Origin: CAWIVH01 sp963839475
GTDB taxonomy: Bacteria; Acidobacteriota; UBA6911
DNA length: 64,000 nucleotides
Direction of reading: 5' to 3'
NCBI GenBank assembly: GCA_963839475.1
Contig: CAWIVH010000013.1
Coordinates: 558,001 to 622,000, forward strand
The notes under the pieces are model-generated. The model was not told where the DNA came from, made no database searches, and saw only the letters and a program-made list of their open reading frames with translations. Shown here in pieces: positions 43,437 through 52,682 of the stretch; positions within the stretch are counted from its first letter, which is position 1, and the number at the start of each line of letters is the position of its first letter. A program made the position numbers and the translations under genes.

Positions 43437-44737
43437 ATGGACCGGCCTCCCTTTTCTCTTCCTGCGGGTTTGCCTTCAGCCTCTTTCCCATCGGGCGTGG
43501 CACTCTTCGAAGATCCAGTTTCAACCAATGTGCCGTTTGCGAGCTGGCTGAGGTTCGTGGCTGCCAGAGTCTCCACTCCCGACAATCCATCCAGGAGCTC
43601 GAAGAAAGTTCCATATTTGGCTCCCAGGCTTACCACGCGCTGGAGGACTTTTTTGTCTTCAATGATAAAAACGGTGGAGACGCCGGCGAGCGTGGAGATT
43701 GCTTGCTCTGGAACCGCCATGACATTGTCATCCTTGCGCAGGAAAATCGAACCCTGGGCGAAGAATCCGGGTTTTAGCCGGCGCTGCGAATTGTCCACCA
43801 GGACTTCCACCACGAACGTCCTGGTTGCCTGGTCGACGGCAGGGCTGACGAAGGCGACCTTGCCGTTGAAGGTTTCGTTGGGGAAAGTCTCAACCCGGAA
43901 TTGAACGCTCTGGTTGGGCTGGATCAGGCTGGCGTATCTTTCCTGAACCGCTGTTTTCAGCTTCAGGGGATTGACCTGGACTAGTCCTACGACCGGCGTG
44001 TTCGCCTGAATATATTCCCCGGGGTGCACCAATCTTTCACTTATCGAACCGCCTACCGGGGCCTTGATGACGGCGTCGTTGAGCTTCTTCTGGGCCAGTT
44101 CTACGGCCGCCCGACGGTCCTGCAGGCTGGCTTTGAGCGCCTGAACGGTTTCGACCGCGGTCTGATAGGCTGCTTCCGTGACCTTCACCCGTGTTTCAGC
44201 GGTATCCATGTCGGCCTGGGGTAAGAGGCGCTGCTTCATCAGTCTCTGGGCTCTTGCCAGCTGGGCGCGGGCATCATCCAGATTCGCCTTGGCGGTCCTC
44301 ACCATCGAAATCTGTTCGTCGGGAGGAGGCTCCTTGACTTTCACCCCGTCGATTCCAAGTTGCGCCTCGGTCTGCCGCAGCAAACTCTGTGCCCGCTGCA
44401 AAGCAAGATCAAGTTCGCGCGGCTCCAGCTTCGCAAGCACCTGGCCGGGCTTGACTTCCTGGCCCAGTTCCACCAGGACGGCTGTGACTACGCCTGCGAC
44501 TTCACTGCTTACCCGAGCCTGGTCAGGGGATATCAAGGTCCCGGAAAGCTCGACCCGCCTGTCGATCGCGATCTTTTGAACGGTTGTGGTTTCAACCTTT
44601 AGCGCCTGCTGTTTCTTGGTAGGGCGCTGGGCCTGTTGCTCGGCTTTCTTGCACCCTTGCATTCCCAATAACGCAACCCCCCCGGCGATCGACCAGATCA
44701 GGCATTTGCCGGCCAGTTTTTTCATTCTAGGTATCAT
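43433..44737 (-). CDS. RND pump periplasmic adaptor lipoprotein
   Basis: About 434 residues from ATG 44737 (AGGAATC upstream). ATG 44725 or an upstream TTG at 44770 are alternatives. A signal peptide ending GVALLGMQGC suggests lipidation at that Cys. Then come lipoyl halves (SSEVAGVVTAVLVELGQEVK; VIKAPVGGSISERLVHPGEY), an alpha-hairpin (about 110-225) and beta-barrel parts. It bridges the inner-membrane RND transporter encoded immediately downstream, overlapping by ATGA, to an outer-membrane channel encoded elsewhere. Confidence 0.9.
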   Translation of the reverse strand: MIPRMKKLAGKCLIWSIAGGVALLGMQGCKKAEQQAQRPTKKQQALKVETTTVQKIAIDRRVELSGTLISPDQARVSSEVAGVVTAVLVELGQEVKPGQVLAKLEPRELDLALQRAQSLLRQTEAQLGIDGVKVKEPPPDEQISMVRTAKANLDDARAQLARAQRLMKQRLLPQADMDTAETRVKVTEAAYQTAVETVQALKASLQDRRAAVELAQKKLNDAVIKAPVGGSISERLVHPGEYIQANTPVVGLVQVNPLKLKTAVQERYASLIQPNQSVQFRVETFPNETFNGKVAFVSPAVDQATRTFVVEVLVDNSQRRLKPGFFAQGSIFLRKDDNVMAVPEQAISTLAGVSTVFIIEDKKVLQRVVSLGAKYGTFFELLDGLSGVETLAATNLSQLANGTLVETGSSKSATPDGKEAEGKPAGREKGGRSI

Positions 44738-44871
44738 GATTCCTGTCTTCGATTTACGGTTTAACAGCACACACTTCGCCCAAACGGCGCAATATCTAAT
44801 ATTACGCTCATCAAATCAAATTGTTTTAGTATCGTTTCTGAAATCTATAATAATCTTTCTATTGCTTGTCT

Positions 44872-47709
44872 TTATTTGCCTTTGGAGCTTGGTGGAGTGT
44901 AGTAACTCCGGATATCTCTTTGGCCACGATCAAGATACGGAACACCCTTTTCCATCCACGCCGGCATCGGCGCCCCTTTCAGATGATGGTCAAAAAATTC
45001 ATCCATGTGGATGGTCCAGTGTTTCTGGTTTTCCCGCTCCCTCAGCCCGTGTTTTTCCCCGTTGTAATTGAACATGTAAGCTTCTTTTCCCAGGTGGCGC
45101 AACGCGGTGAAAAACTCGATTCCCTGGTACCAGGGGACGGCGTCATCTTCGTCATTGGCGATGGTCAGGTAGGGTGTGTTCACTTTTTCCACCCAGAAAA
45201 TGGGTGAATTCTCGATGAACATCAGCGGTCGGAGCCATGGCGGCCCGCCGATTCTGCTCTGGGATTTTTCATACTGAAAAGCTCGGGAAAGGCCTGTTCC
45301 CCAGCGAATTCCGCCGTAAGCGCTAATCATGTTCACTACCGAGGCTCCGGCTTCGACGGCACGAAAGAGGTTGGTTCGGGTGATCATGTAGGAAATCTGG
45401 TAGCCGCCCCAGCTGTGGCCCTGGATTCCTATTCGTTCAGGATCCACATACCCCTGGTCCACCACTTTCTGGATGGCCGGGAGGACGCATTTCATGGCAC
45501 TTTCGCCAGGGTAACCGATGTCATAGACAATATCCGGTTGAAGCACTATATAGCCGTTGCTGACATAGCGGGCCGGATTGATCGATGTCCCCGGCGCCGG
45601 CGGAAAGTACCGATGCAGTCCGTTGGTCAGCTCCTCGTAAATATAGACTATTAAAGGATATTTCTTTGCCGGGTCGAAGTCGTCCGGTTTGATGAGGATG
45701 GCTCGCAGATTCTTTCCATCGGCGTTGCGATAATCAATTAGCTCGGCGCGCCCCCAATTGTAGTCCGCCTGCTGCGGATTGCCGTCAGTTACTTTCTTCA
45801 TCTCGCCGAAGCCGGTGTCGGATATCCAGAGGTCGGGAAACTCATTAAACCGCGATAGGTGAAATACGACGGCGTCCGAGTTCTTGGCTTTGAGCAGTCC
45901 TCCGAAGGCTTTGTCCAGCATGACAAGCTTTGTCGGCTCGCCTGTCAGGGGCAGCTTTGTTCTGTAATAACCGGTTGCCTTGGTCAGGTCATGGGTCGCC
46001 TGGAGCAGAAGCGGTTTGGATGCCGGTATCACCTTTTCTTCCGGATCGAGTCGTTCATAGCGGAAGACGATCTTGTTCTGCCTTCCGAGGCCGCGGGTAA
46101 CCATCTGAGCGCTGCTCCCGTCGGGCTGTATCTCCCAGATATCGTAGCGATCATAAAGGAGCACCGATCTATCGCCATCCGTCCATCCGGCGACTCCGTA
46201 GGGTCGAGCCGGCTCCGGAGTGTCCGCAGTTTCATCCTGAAATGAGACTCGAAGATTTCCCGTGAGATCGAAGCTCTTGCCGTCAGCTGTCCGGACTGCA
46301 AAATAGCGGCCGAGATTATGATTGAAATGCAGGATATATTGGCCGCCGGGCGAAAGCGTCGCAGCAAACCTTGACCTATCGATCACCTTGCGCCGGCCGC
46401 CGTCGGCCAGGTCGACAACGTAGTAATCGTTGTATTCACCGTCCCACGAAACCAAGGGACGATAGGGACGGTCGGATATGCCAAGCGCCCGGTTTCCACC
46501 TTCCACCCATGAAGCTTGAGGCATTTCAGCATCGGCGAGCTGCGCGAAGCGCTTGTCTCTCAGATGATAAACCGCGAGGTAGGTGCGTTTCTTGTCTTCT
46601 TCCACTCGGGCTTTTTGCCGGGTTTGCAGGTCCGCATCCCGATAGTTCCAGATATCGACCTTGATCGGCTCGGGGGCATCCTTCGGTTCAGGCTTCGGCG
46701 GAGCAGAGGTTCCGAAAAAGAGCTTGGAACCATCTTTGGCAAACTCGATTTTGCCGTTTTCACTGACTGAGGTGGATGCCGGCAATCCCAGGGCCACTTC
46801 CGATGCAGATCCCTCGGTCTCTTCCCAGAGATAGAGCTTAAACCGGGAGGTTTCGGACTTGTATTCATCCCTGTCGCTGACAAATGCCAGGCGTGTTCCT
46901 TTCTCTTCGAAAGCCAAGCCCTTATAGTTTCCCTGGCCGGATAGCAGGGCTCTTGTACTGCCGTCCGAACTTTTTCTCAGGAAAATTCCGTCGCCTTCCG
47001 GAGTTTTCGAGGATACGGAATATGCCAGGAGGTTTCCGCTCTTGGTCCAGGCGTATTCCACGGTTTCAGCCAGGATGGTTTGACTGCCGGTAGCAAGGAC
47101 TCGAACTGCCAGATCGGAACCCGGGTCCTTCTTTTTTTCCTTTTTCTTGTCCTTGTCCTCTTCTTTGCCCTCGCCTTCCTTCTTATCATCCGATGATTTT
47201 GGATCCGCTTTTTTCGAAGGCGGTTCCATGAGATAAGCGACGAAAGAACCGCTTTCCTCAGGCACCTTGAAGCTTTTCACTTTTTCCGCTGTAAATACCT
47301 CGCCATCGGAGAGCCTGAGAATCCCCATCCCGTTTTTCGGCATCTCTTCCGGTTTTTTCTTGGCTTTTTTTGCTTTTTGGACTTCCTCAAAGAGAGGTGC
47401 GACAGCATAAACGATATAGAGCCCGTCGGCGGTGATGGTGGCGTCTTTGCCGCGCGGTTTCCGATATTCCAAACCGGTACGCAGGTTCCGGGCCACAAGT
47501 TCTCCGTCCCCTTCCTGGGGCACCAGCGAGTAGACCAGCCACTGGCCATCGCGGGAGATGCGTGTCCCCTGAATCGATCGCCAACCGTCATAGCAATCGT
47601 AGCTGATCGGCTTCTTGGCGGCCGCTGCCGGGGCGGGCCACAGATAGGAAATGGAAAGCATGGAAAACAAAAACAGGATTAGCTGAGGTTTAGGGATACG
47701 ACGGGGCAC
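44872..47709 (-). CDS. Secreted S9-family (prolyl oligopeptidase-like) peptidase
   Basis: 945 residues with a signal peptide (LILFLFSMLSISYLWPAPAAA). A long beta-propeller N-part contains a Lys/Glu/Asp-rich insertion (about residues 168-195, e.g. DDKKEGEGKEEDKDKKKEKK). The C-terminal alpha/beta-hydrolase domain has nucleophile GIQGHSWGGYQISYM, acid region TIANDEDDAVPWYQG and His in YNGEKHGLRERENQKH. It probably degrades peptides in the periplasm or outside the cell. Such S9 enzymes are abundant in acidobacteria. It stands between the RND operon and the glycoside hydrolase gene. Confidence 0.88.
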   Translation of the reverse strand: MPRRIPKPQLILFLFSMLSISYLWPAPAAAAKKPISYDCYDGWRSIQGTRISRDGQWLVYSLVPQEGDGELVARNLRTGLEYRKPRGKDATITADGLYIVYAVAPLFEEVQKAKKAKKKPEEMPKNGMGILRLSDGEVFTAEKVKSFKVPEESGSFVAYLMEPPSKKADPKSSDDKKEGEGKEEDKDKKKEKKKDPGSDLAVRVLATGSQTILAETVEYAWTKSGNLLAYSVSSKTPEGDGIFLRKSSDGSTRALLSGQGNYKGLAFEEKGTRLAFVSDRDEYKSETSRFKLYLWEETEGSASEVALGLPASTSVSENGKIEFAKDGSKLFFGTSAPPKPEPKDAPEPIKVDIWNYRDADLQTRQKARVEEDKKRTYLAVYHLRDKRFAQLADAEMPQASWVEGGNRALGISDRPYRPLVSWDGEYNDYYVVDLADGGRRKVIDRSRFAATLSPGGQYILHFNHNLGRYFAVRTADGKSFDLTGNLRVSFQDETADTPEPARPYGVAGWTDGDRSVLLYDRYDIWEIQPDGSSAQMVTRGLGRQNKIVFRYERLDPEEKVIPASKPLLLQATHDLTKATGYYRTKLPLTGEPTKLVMLDKAFGGLLKAKNSDAVVFHLSRFNEFPDLWISDTGFGEMKKVTDGNPQQADYNWGRAELIDYRNADGKNLRAILIKPDDFDPAKKYPLIVYIYEELTNGLHRYFPPAPGTSINPARYVSNGYIVLQPDIVYDIGYPGESAMKCVLPAIQKVVDQGYVDPERIGIQGHSWGGYQISYMITRTNLFRAVEAGASVVNMISAYGGIRWGTGLSRAFQYEKSQSRIGGPPWLRPLMFIENSPIFWVEKVNTPYLTIANDEDDAVPWYQGIEFFTALRHLGKEAYMFNYNGEKHGLRERENQKHWTIHMDEFFDHHLKGAPMPAWMEKGVPYLDRGQRDIRSYYTPPSSKGK

Positions 47710-47764
47710 AATTCCTCCTGGGTAAAGCTCAATGGCATCTCGGTTACTGACCGGTCCGGTTGTC

Positions 47765-50560
47765 CTATTGCGTCACGATTTTCAGGGCAATATCGGTTTC
47801 CAATCGTGGTGTCATAATCTTCAGACTGCCGGCGGTGGCCGATGCGGTTTCCTTCCTAGTCATTTTGCCCGAATAGGTATCCCAATACTCGATTGAGTAG
47901 CGTCCGGGCGGAATCCCCGGCAGGATGAGTTCAACCGGTTCAACCGGGGAAATGACGGTTCCATTCACCACATTCCACCAGGTGTGAGCCGTATTCTGCA
48001 GCCATAGAATCGAGATTTGCTTCCCGCGCAAACCAATCGCCCGCAGGCTTTCATTAGGGGTTTCCGGCTCCATGCGCTCAAAACCGGCCGTATTCCAGGG
48101 GATTCCACGGACAAAACTGGCGACCGCCCGGAATTGAACATACAGGTTTTTAGGATCAACGTATTGCCCCCACCACCACAGCTGGCCGGTTCCTGCCGAT
48201 CCATGGGCGAGAGCGGACCATAGGCCGGCATGCATGTGAATCCCTTCCTGGTCCCTGTCGCACACTCCGCGAACATCGATGCGATCTCGCTGCAGCCCGA
48301 ATTCGGCCATCAAGTAAGGTTTTTGGAATCCCGAGACGTCGTTCAGCCATTGAATGACGTTTCCGGCCATGTCGGCACTCGCGAGCACGGCATCGGGACG
48401 TGGTGTCGAGTAGCCATGGCGCTGAGCGAATTGGTTTTCCTCCAGCGGCCAGTAGGATTTCGAGGTGTCCTTTCCCGCCAGGCTGTTGGTCGTCAGATGC
48501 TGCCAGGGATCGATCGATTTGAGGTAGCGGCACATTTCCTGGTTCCAGGGAACAATGATGGAAGGATCGAGGGCTTTAGGGTCCACAAGATCGATTTCAT
48601 TCCAGAGCTCCCATGCCATTACATTCGGGCTGTATCCCCAGCGAGCCACAAGATAGCGCAGCCGGTTTTTAAAGCGGCGCTTGGCTTCTGGAAGGGTGAA
48701 AAAATCCTTCATATTCTGGCATGGACCCCCGTTGCTTATGCTATAGGCGTAATCCTCGTGGTCAAATCCCCTCCTCGCTTCGCCGCGTGGTGTTATATAG
48801 CGGATCCAGTCAATACAGAGCTTTTGGTAGATGCCCCATTTTTCAGAGAGCTCCATCACCTGGTCCAGCCTCCAGGCGTTATCCAGGCGGTAAAAGCCCA
48901 TGGTTCCATGCTCGAGTGCGAAATAATCGTATCCGATCCACAGGCGCGAAAAATTGCCGCCATTTTCGGCCAACCGGGGTATATACCGGTAGTATTCCGA
49001 AAGCGGGTGCTCGACCATGTTCAAGCCAATGGCAAAAAACGGCTCACCGTTATCGAATTCGAAATAATGCGGATCTTTGGTTGACACCCTGATGTAACCC
49101 CGCCCGGATCCCGGTCCCGCCTCAAAGCTTGAAACCGGTGATGTAACAGAACCGGACCCATCCCGCGCCCTTACCGTGAACCGGTATTTGCCGGGTTCGG
49201 AAGGCATGAATCGGATCCTCCACTCCGGGGGCCCACCTTCTGTCATGACTTCCTCGCTGAACCGCCCACCGCCCCAGATGCGCCGCTCAAAAGGCTGATC
49301 CATGAAGGCAGGTATGGTCACGATTCTCCCGGTTGGGGTTGTGAACTGTCCTTCGATTTCGATTTGTCCGGGATCGAAAGGAGAGTCATAGGATGCCGTC
49401 AAGTCGATCCGGACATCCAGCCGCTTCCAGGCTGCCGGTTCCTTTGTGAGGATTTCGACGCCCTGAATCGCCAGATTACCGGTCTGCTTCCAGCGCAACG
49501 CGCCCGGCGTTTTCCAGTCGAGATAATCCCGGCGCAGAATCCATGAATCATCTGCCTGGCTTCTGGCGGATTGGGGTGTCATAAGATTCAGGATGTCAAT
49601 TCTTGCGAGCAGGAAGGTGGTCAGCGGATACCATAGGCGCGCGCGCCCGATGAATTTGCCGGAATCCGGGACGCCATTTCCCCCGGAGGATGGGAAAAAG
49701 CCTGCCATGCCAAACGGCTTTCCCAAGTGGATCATCTCGTTATATCCGTCCCAGACTGCATCGGGAGATCGGCTTGTCATCGCCGTAATATCGCAATAAT
49801 CTGTTCCGGGGAAATAGGCCGAGGCCGACATTTTGCTGTGATCGTCCGACGAGGCACAATAGACCCAGATCAGGTTGTTGAGCTTTTTCGTTTTTGTGAG
49901 GTAATCAAACATCTGCCGCCACAGCCCGGCAAAGCCCTCCTTGTCGAACGGTTCACTTTCTTTGTGGCCCCACCAGGAGGCAGCGCCATTCATATCCGGC
50001 ATCGGGCGCCAGAGAATGGCGACGCCGGCATCCCGGAGTTCCGCGAGCGATGCGGCCACCGAGTCAAGCTCCCGGATCCAGGCAGAATGGGATGATGATC
50101 GCGGATCAGTCAGTTCCCGCAGGTTGGCGCTGCCTGCCGGCAATCCCGCTCCCTGGATCCACGAAGCGGTTGGTCGGTAAGCCAGACTCACGAGCCCACC
50201 GATTTTGGAGAATGCAATGGCATGGCGATTCTGGGCAGATCGGATTGCGGAAGGCTCCACAGACTGTGAGTTTTCACCGACTCCGTAATCAAAATCCAGG
50301 ATTGCTATCTGCCCGGCTTCGCGATCGGAGCTTCGTCGCAGCGTGTCGAAAAGTCGCTGCGCCGAACCGGCCTCCAAGCCCGGTGATTGACCCAGCATCA
50401 GTCGGCGGTCGTACCTGCCCTTCAATTCAGATATATAGGATAGGATTTTTCGGGCTTCAGGGGAAATCTCCGGATTGGCGGGTTCGGCAGCCATGAGACA
50501 GGGCCATTGCGTCTGCAACAAAACCAATCCGGCCAAGAGGCTAAAAAATCGGCAGATCAT
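47765..50560 (-). CDS. Two-domain secreted glycoside hydrolase (GH26-like plus GH5-like)
   Basis: 931 residues with a signal peptide. The first domain (about 35-345) resembles GH26 mannanases: LMLGQSPGL, GGLVSLAYRP, VAILWRPMPDMNGAASWWG, LNNLIWVYCASSD. The usual acid/base Glu in RPxHEMNG reads Asp here, and the nucleophile strand reads KPFGMAGFF without Glu, so this domain may be inactive. A beta-sandwich part follows (about 370-490, DUF5060-like, PGKYRFTVRARDGSG). The third part (about 495-830) is a GH5-like TIM barrel with acid/base in VMAWELWNEIDL and nucleophile in KPYLMAEFGLQRD. A C-terminal beta domain ends the protein. Substrate is probably a plant or microbial polysaccharide. Confidence 0.8.
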   Translation of the reverse strand: MICRFFSLLAGLVLLQTQWPCLMAAEPANPEISPEARKILSYISELKGRYDRRLMLGQSPGLEAGSAQRLFDTLRRSSDREAGQIAILDFDYGVGENSQSVEPSAIRSAQNRHAIAFSKIGGLVSLAYRPTASWIQGAGLPAGSANLRELTDPRSSSHSAWIRELDSVAASLAELRDAGVAILWRPMPDMNGAASWWGHKESEPFDKEGFAGLWRQMFDYLTKTKKLNNLIWVYCASSDDHSKMSASAYFPGTDYCDITAMTSRSPDAVWDGYNEMIHLGKPFGMAGFFPSSGGNGVPDSGKFIGRARLWYPLTTFLLARIDILNLMTPQSARSQADDSWILRRDYLDWKTPGALRWKQTGNLAIQGVEILTKEPAAWKRLDVRIDLTASYDSPFDPGQIEIEGQFTTPTGRIVTIPAFMDQPFERRIWGGGRFSEEVMTEGGPPEWRIRFMPSEPGKYRFTVRARDGSGSVTSPVSSFEAGPGSGRGYIRVSTKDPHYFEFDNGEPFFAIGLNMVEHPLSEYYRYIPRLAENGGNFSRLWIGYDYFALEHGTMGFYRLDNAWRLDQVMELSEKWGIYQKLCIDWIRYITPRGEARRGFDHEDYAYSISNGGPCQNMKDFFTLPEAKRRFKNRLRYLVARWGYSPNVMAWELWNEIDLVDPKALDPSIIVPWNQEMCRYLKSIDPWQHLTTNSLAGKDTSKSYWPLEENQFAQRHGYSTPRPDAVLASADMAGNVIQWLNDVSGFQKPYLMAEFGLQRDRIDVRGVCDRDQEGIHMHAGLWSALAHGSAGTGQLWWWGQYVDPKNLYVQFRAVASFVRGIPWNTAGFERMEPETPNESLRAIGLRGKQISILWLQNTAHTWWNVVNGTVISPVEPVELILPGIPPGRYSIEYWDTYSGKMTRKETASATAGSLKIMTPRLETDIALKIVTQ

Positions 50561-50904
50561 CTAATCAGGCTCCGCAAAAGAGCTTTTCTTGTGGGGACGC
50601 GGATAAGGAATCTGCGTGCAAGTGCCGGTGCAGATCCGCTTCCAATACAATCCTTGCGCTATGCATGAATCACAATGCCAGGATTGGCCGGTCAGCTCTG
50701 GACAGGCGATAATTCTTACTGCCTGACCGGCTCTGAGACAAAAAATCAAATTCCTCTTCCCATCAAATAGCGCGTTCCAGGGTGAACCCACTCTAAGGTG
50801 CCATGAATGGAGGGTCGGGAACCACTTTTTTTTGCTTGGGTATATCATTCCAATGATGACCGCGGGGCATCTGTTATAATCGATGCTTCTCAATCGGCCT
50901 GACG
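50561..50904. other. 344-base divergent intergenic region with two strong hairpins
   Basis: No convincing gene lies here. Hairpin A pairs GCGGAT (50599-50604) plus CTGC (50612-50615) with GCAG plus ATCCGC (50630-50639). Hairpin B is a perfect 9-bp inverted repeat, GCCGGTCAG (50687-50695) with CTGACCGGC (50723-50731). Both lie in the likely 5' leader of the minus-strand glycoside hydrolase. A TATAAT at 50875-50880 precedes the plus-strand glycosyltransferase start by 24 bases. Confidence 0.55.
50875..50880 (+). promoter_or_regulatory. Candidate -10 box for the GT2 gene
   Basis: A perfect TATAAT lies 24 bases before ATG 50905. The -35 region at the expected distance (CAATGA/AATGAT, 50851-50857) is weak, so this is a -10-like match only. 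Confidence 0.35.
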
Positions 50905-52467
50905 ATGAAATCACAAAACATTCTCAGTGATGTCCGCTATCGTGATCAGACAACCGCCCGTTTCCTGGAGAAGCATCCGGATCAGGCTGCGGATGTTACG
51001 CTGACACGAGGCGAAAAGATCTTCTACACTGCGGTTCTCTTCATTCTTGCCGGCTGCATCATTGCCGACTCGGTACTTTCATCGCGATTTCTCTATCTTT
51101 TTTACCTCCTCTATTTCGCCATTATCCTTTTTCGCGTCCTGACGGTTGTGCTGGCGCTTTTCGGCCGTCCGGAGATTGTAATCACAAAGGCCGAAATTGC
51201 GGCGGCAAATGAGGGCGAATGGCCCATGTATACCGTGTTGGTTCCGCTTTATCGCGAGCCGGAGGTTGCCGCCAAAATTGTCCGCTCTCTGGACAAACTG
51301 GACTATCCCAGGGAAAAGCTGGAAGTGTTGCTCTTACTGGAGCAGGACGACGAACTGACACACAGTGCCTTGGCACGAGTAAAGCTTCCGGATCACTTCA
51401 GGCTCATTGATGTACCGGACACACTCCCTCGGACCAAGCCTAAAGCCTGCAATTGGGGGCTGAAGGCGGCGGAAGGTGAATTCCTGGTAATTTACGATGC
51501 GGAAGATCGGCCGGATCCCAGCCAGTTGAAAAAATCCGTCCTGGCATTCCGTAAGGTGCCTGAGCGCGTCATTTGCCTTCAGGCCAAGCTGAGCTATTAC
51601 AATCCGCGTCAGAATCTGTTGACCCGTTGGTTTACCATCGAGTATGCCGCCTGGTTCGATTTGTACCTTCCCGGTCTCTATCGGCTCGATTTCCCGATCC
51701 CGCTGGGCGGTACCTCGAATCACTTGCGGCGCCGTGTTCTGGAGGAGATCGGTGGGTGGGATCCCTTCAACGTTGCGGAGGACTGCGACCTGGGGATTCG
51801 TCTTCACCGGATGGGATATCGGACGGCGATGTTGGATACCACGACCTGGGAGGAGGCGAATTCCAAGTTAAGCAACTGGGTTCGGCAGCGCTCACGCTGG
51901 GTCAAAGGGTACCTGCAGACGCACCTTGTACACACGCGCAAGCCGCTGCGCACGCTGCGGGATATTGGTCCGATGGGCTCGGTGAGTTTTCTGCTATCGG
52001 TGGGAGGATTCTCGCTGGTCAACCTGATTAATCCGGCCATGTGGATTATGGCTGGGATTTATTTTGCCCTGGCGTTTCGCGGGATCGTTCAAGGCGGTGA
52101 ACCCTGGCAGGTGATAAGCCAGCCTCTCCATGGGATTTCCTCGATCGCCCTGGGGAGGATCGCTGCCGGCGGGAATTTCGCACAGGTGCTCGCGGCTTTC
52201 CTGCTGTCGACCGCAGCCCTGCTTTTCCTGGCCAATTTTCTTTTTATTTTCTTCAACGTGCTCGGCAGCTTAAGGCGCAAACTTGGACTTGGTTTTTTCC
52301 TTGTGGCTCTGATCAGCCCGTTTTATTGGGTTCTTATTTCGGCCGCAGGCTGGAAAGGCTTCATTCAGCTTCTTCGACGGCCGCACTATTGGGAGAAGAC
52401 CGACCACGGGTTGTTTCAGGAAACGGATGGCAACCTTGAGACCGGAGAGGAATCCGGCAATAACTAA
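50905..52467 (+). CDS. Membrane-bound family 2 glycosyltransferase
   Basis: 520 residues. Two N-terminal helices (about 38-90), a GT2 catalytic domain with YTVLVPLYREPEVAAKIVRS, the metal-binding YDAEDRPDP, then AEDCDLGIRLHRMGYRT and the processive-type motif QRSRW, and three or four C-terminal helices. This is the cellulose synthase-like GT2 plan used for beta-linked polysaccharide synthesis and export. ATG 50905 lies 24 bases after a TATAAT. No accessory polysaccharide gene is adjacent, so the polymer is unknown. Confidence 0.9.
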   Translation: MKSQNILSDVRYRDQTTARFLEKHPDQAADVTLTRGEKIFYTAVLFILAGCIIADSVLSSRFLYLFYLLYFAIILFRVLTVVLALFGRPEIVITKAEIAAANEGEWPMYTVLVPLYREPEVAAKIVRSLDKLDYPREKLEVLLLLEQDDELTHSALARVKLPDHFRLIDVPDTLPRTKPKACNWGLKAAEGEFLVIYDAEDRPDPSQLKKSVLAFRKVPERVICLQAKLSYYNPRQNLLTRWFTIEYAAWFDLYLPGLYRLDFPIPLGGTSNHLRRRVLEEIGGWDPFNVAEDCDLGIRLHRMGYRTAMLDTTTWEEANSKLSNWVRQRSRWVKGYLQTHLVHTRKPLRTLRDIGPMGSVSFLLSVGGFSLVNLINPAMWIMAGIYFALAFRGIVQGGEPWQVISQPLHGISSIALGRIAAGGNFAQVLAAFLLSTAALLFLANFLFIFFNVLGSLRRKLGLGFFLVALISPFYWVLISAAGWKGFIQLLRRPHYWEKTDHGLFQETDGNLETGEESGNN

Positions 52468-52567
52468 TCCTTCCGGGGCCCCGAATTCAAATTGCAGATG
52501 TAAACGATCTTGTCTCTCCGAGAAGGATGCCGTAAAATGTTGGTGCGGAAAATAGTCCGCGAATTGA

Positions 52568-52670
52568 CGGGCCTCGGGCCCTGTGCAATATAACCCTCGA
52601 ACCATGTCAGGTCCGGAAGGAAGCAGCATTAAGAGGATCGTTATATGTGCCGCAGGTCTCCCGGGGCCCG
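52568..52670 (+). ncRNA. ffs: Small bacterial SRP RNA (4.5S type)
   Basis: The diagnostic M-domain-binding region is present around 52602-52636: ACCATGTCAGGTCCGGAAGG followed by AAGCAGCATTAAGAGG, containing the GTCAG and GGAAG...AGCA internal loops. Flanking sequences pair into the long hairpin: CGGGCC (52568-52573) with GGCCCG (52665-52670), CGGG/CCCG, CCTG/CAGG and ATATAAC/GTTATAT. The size is about 103 bases. It lies just before dnaX, a common arrangement. Ends are estimated from pairing. Confidence 0.92.
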
Positions 52671-52682
52671 ACCCATTTTCCT

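Noticed and set aside
40179..43904. Several plus-strand frames opposite the RND operon
   Set aside because: They mirror the conserved RND and adaptor coding strand. None has a sensible start signal or domain.
50561..50904. tRNA gene or known riboswitch
   Set aside because: No cloverleaf with a T-loop sequence and no recognised aptamer motif was found.
50561..50914. 117-residue minus-strand frame upstream of the glycosidase
   Set aside because: No family pattern, and it crosses two hairpins and the GT2 start. It is better seen as intergenic.
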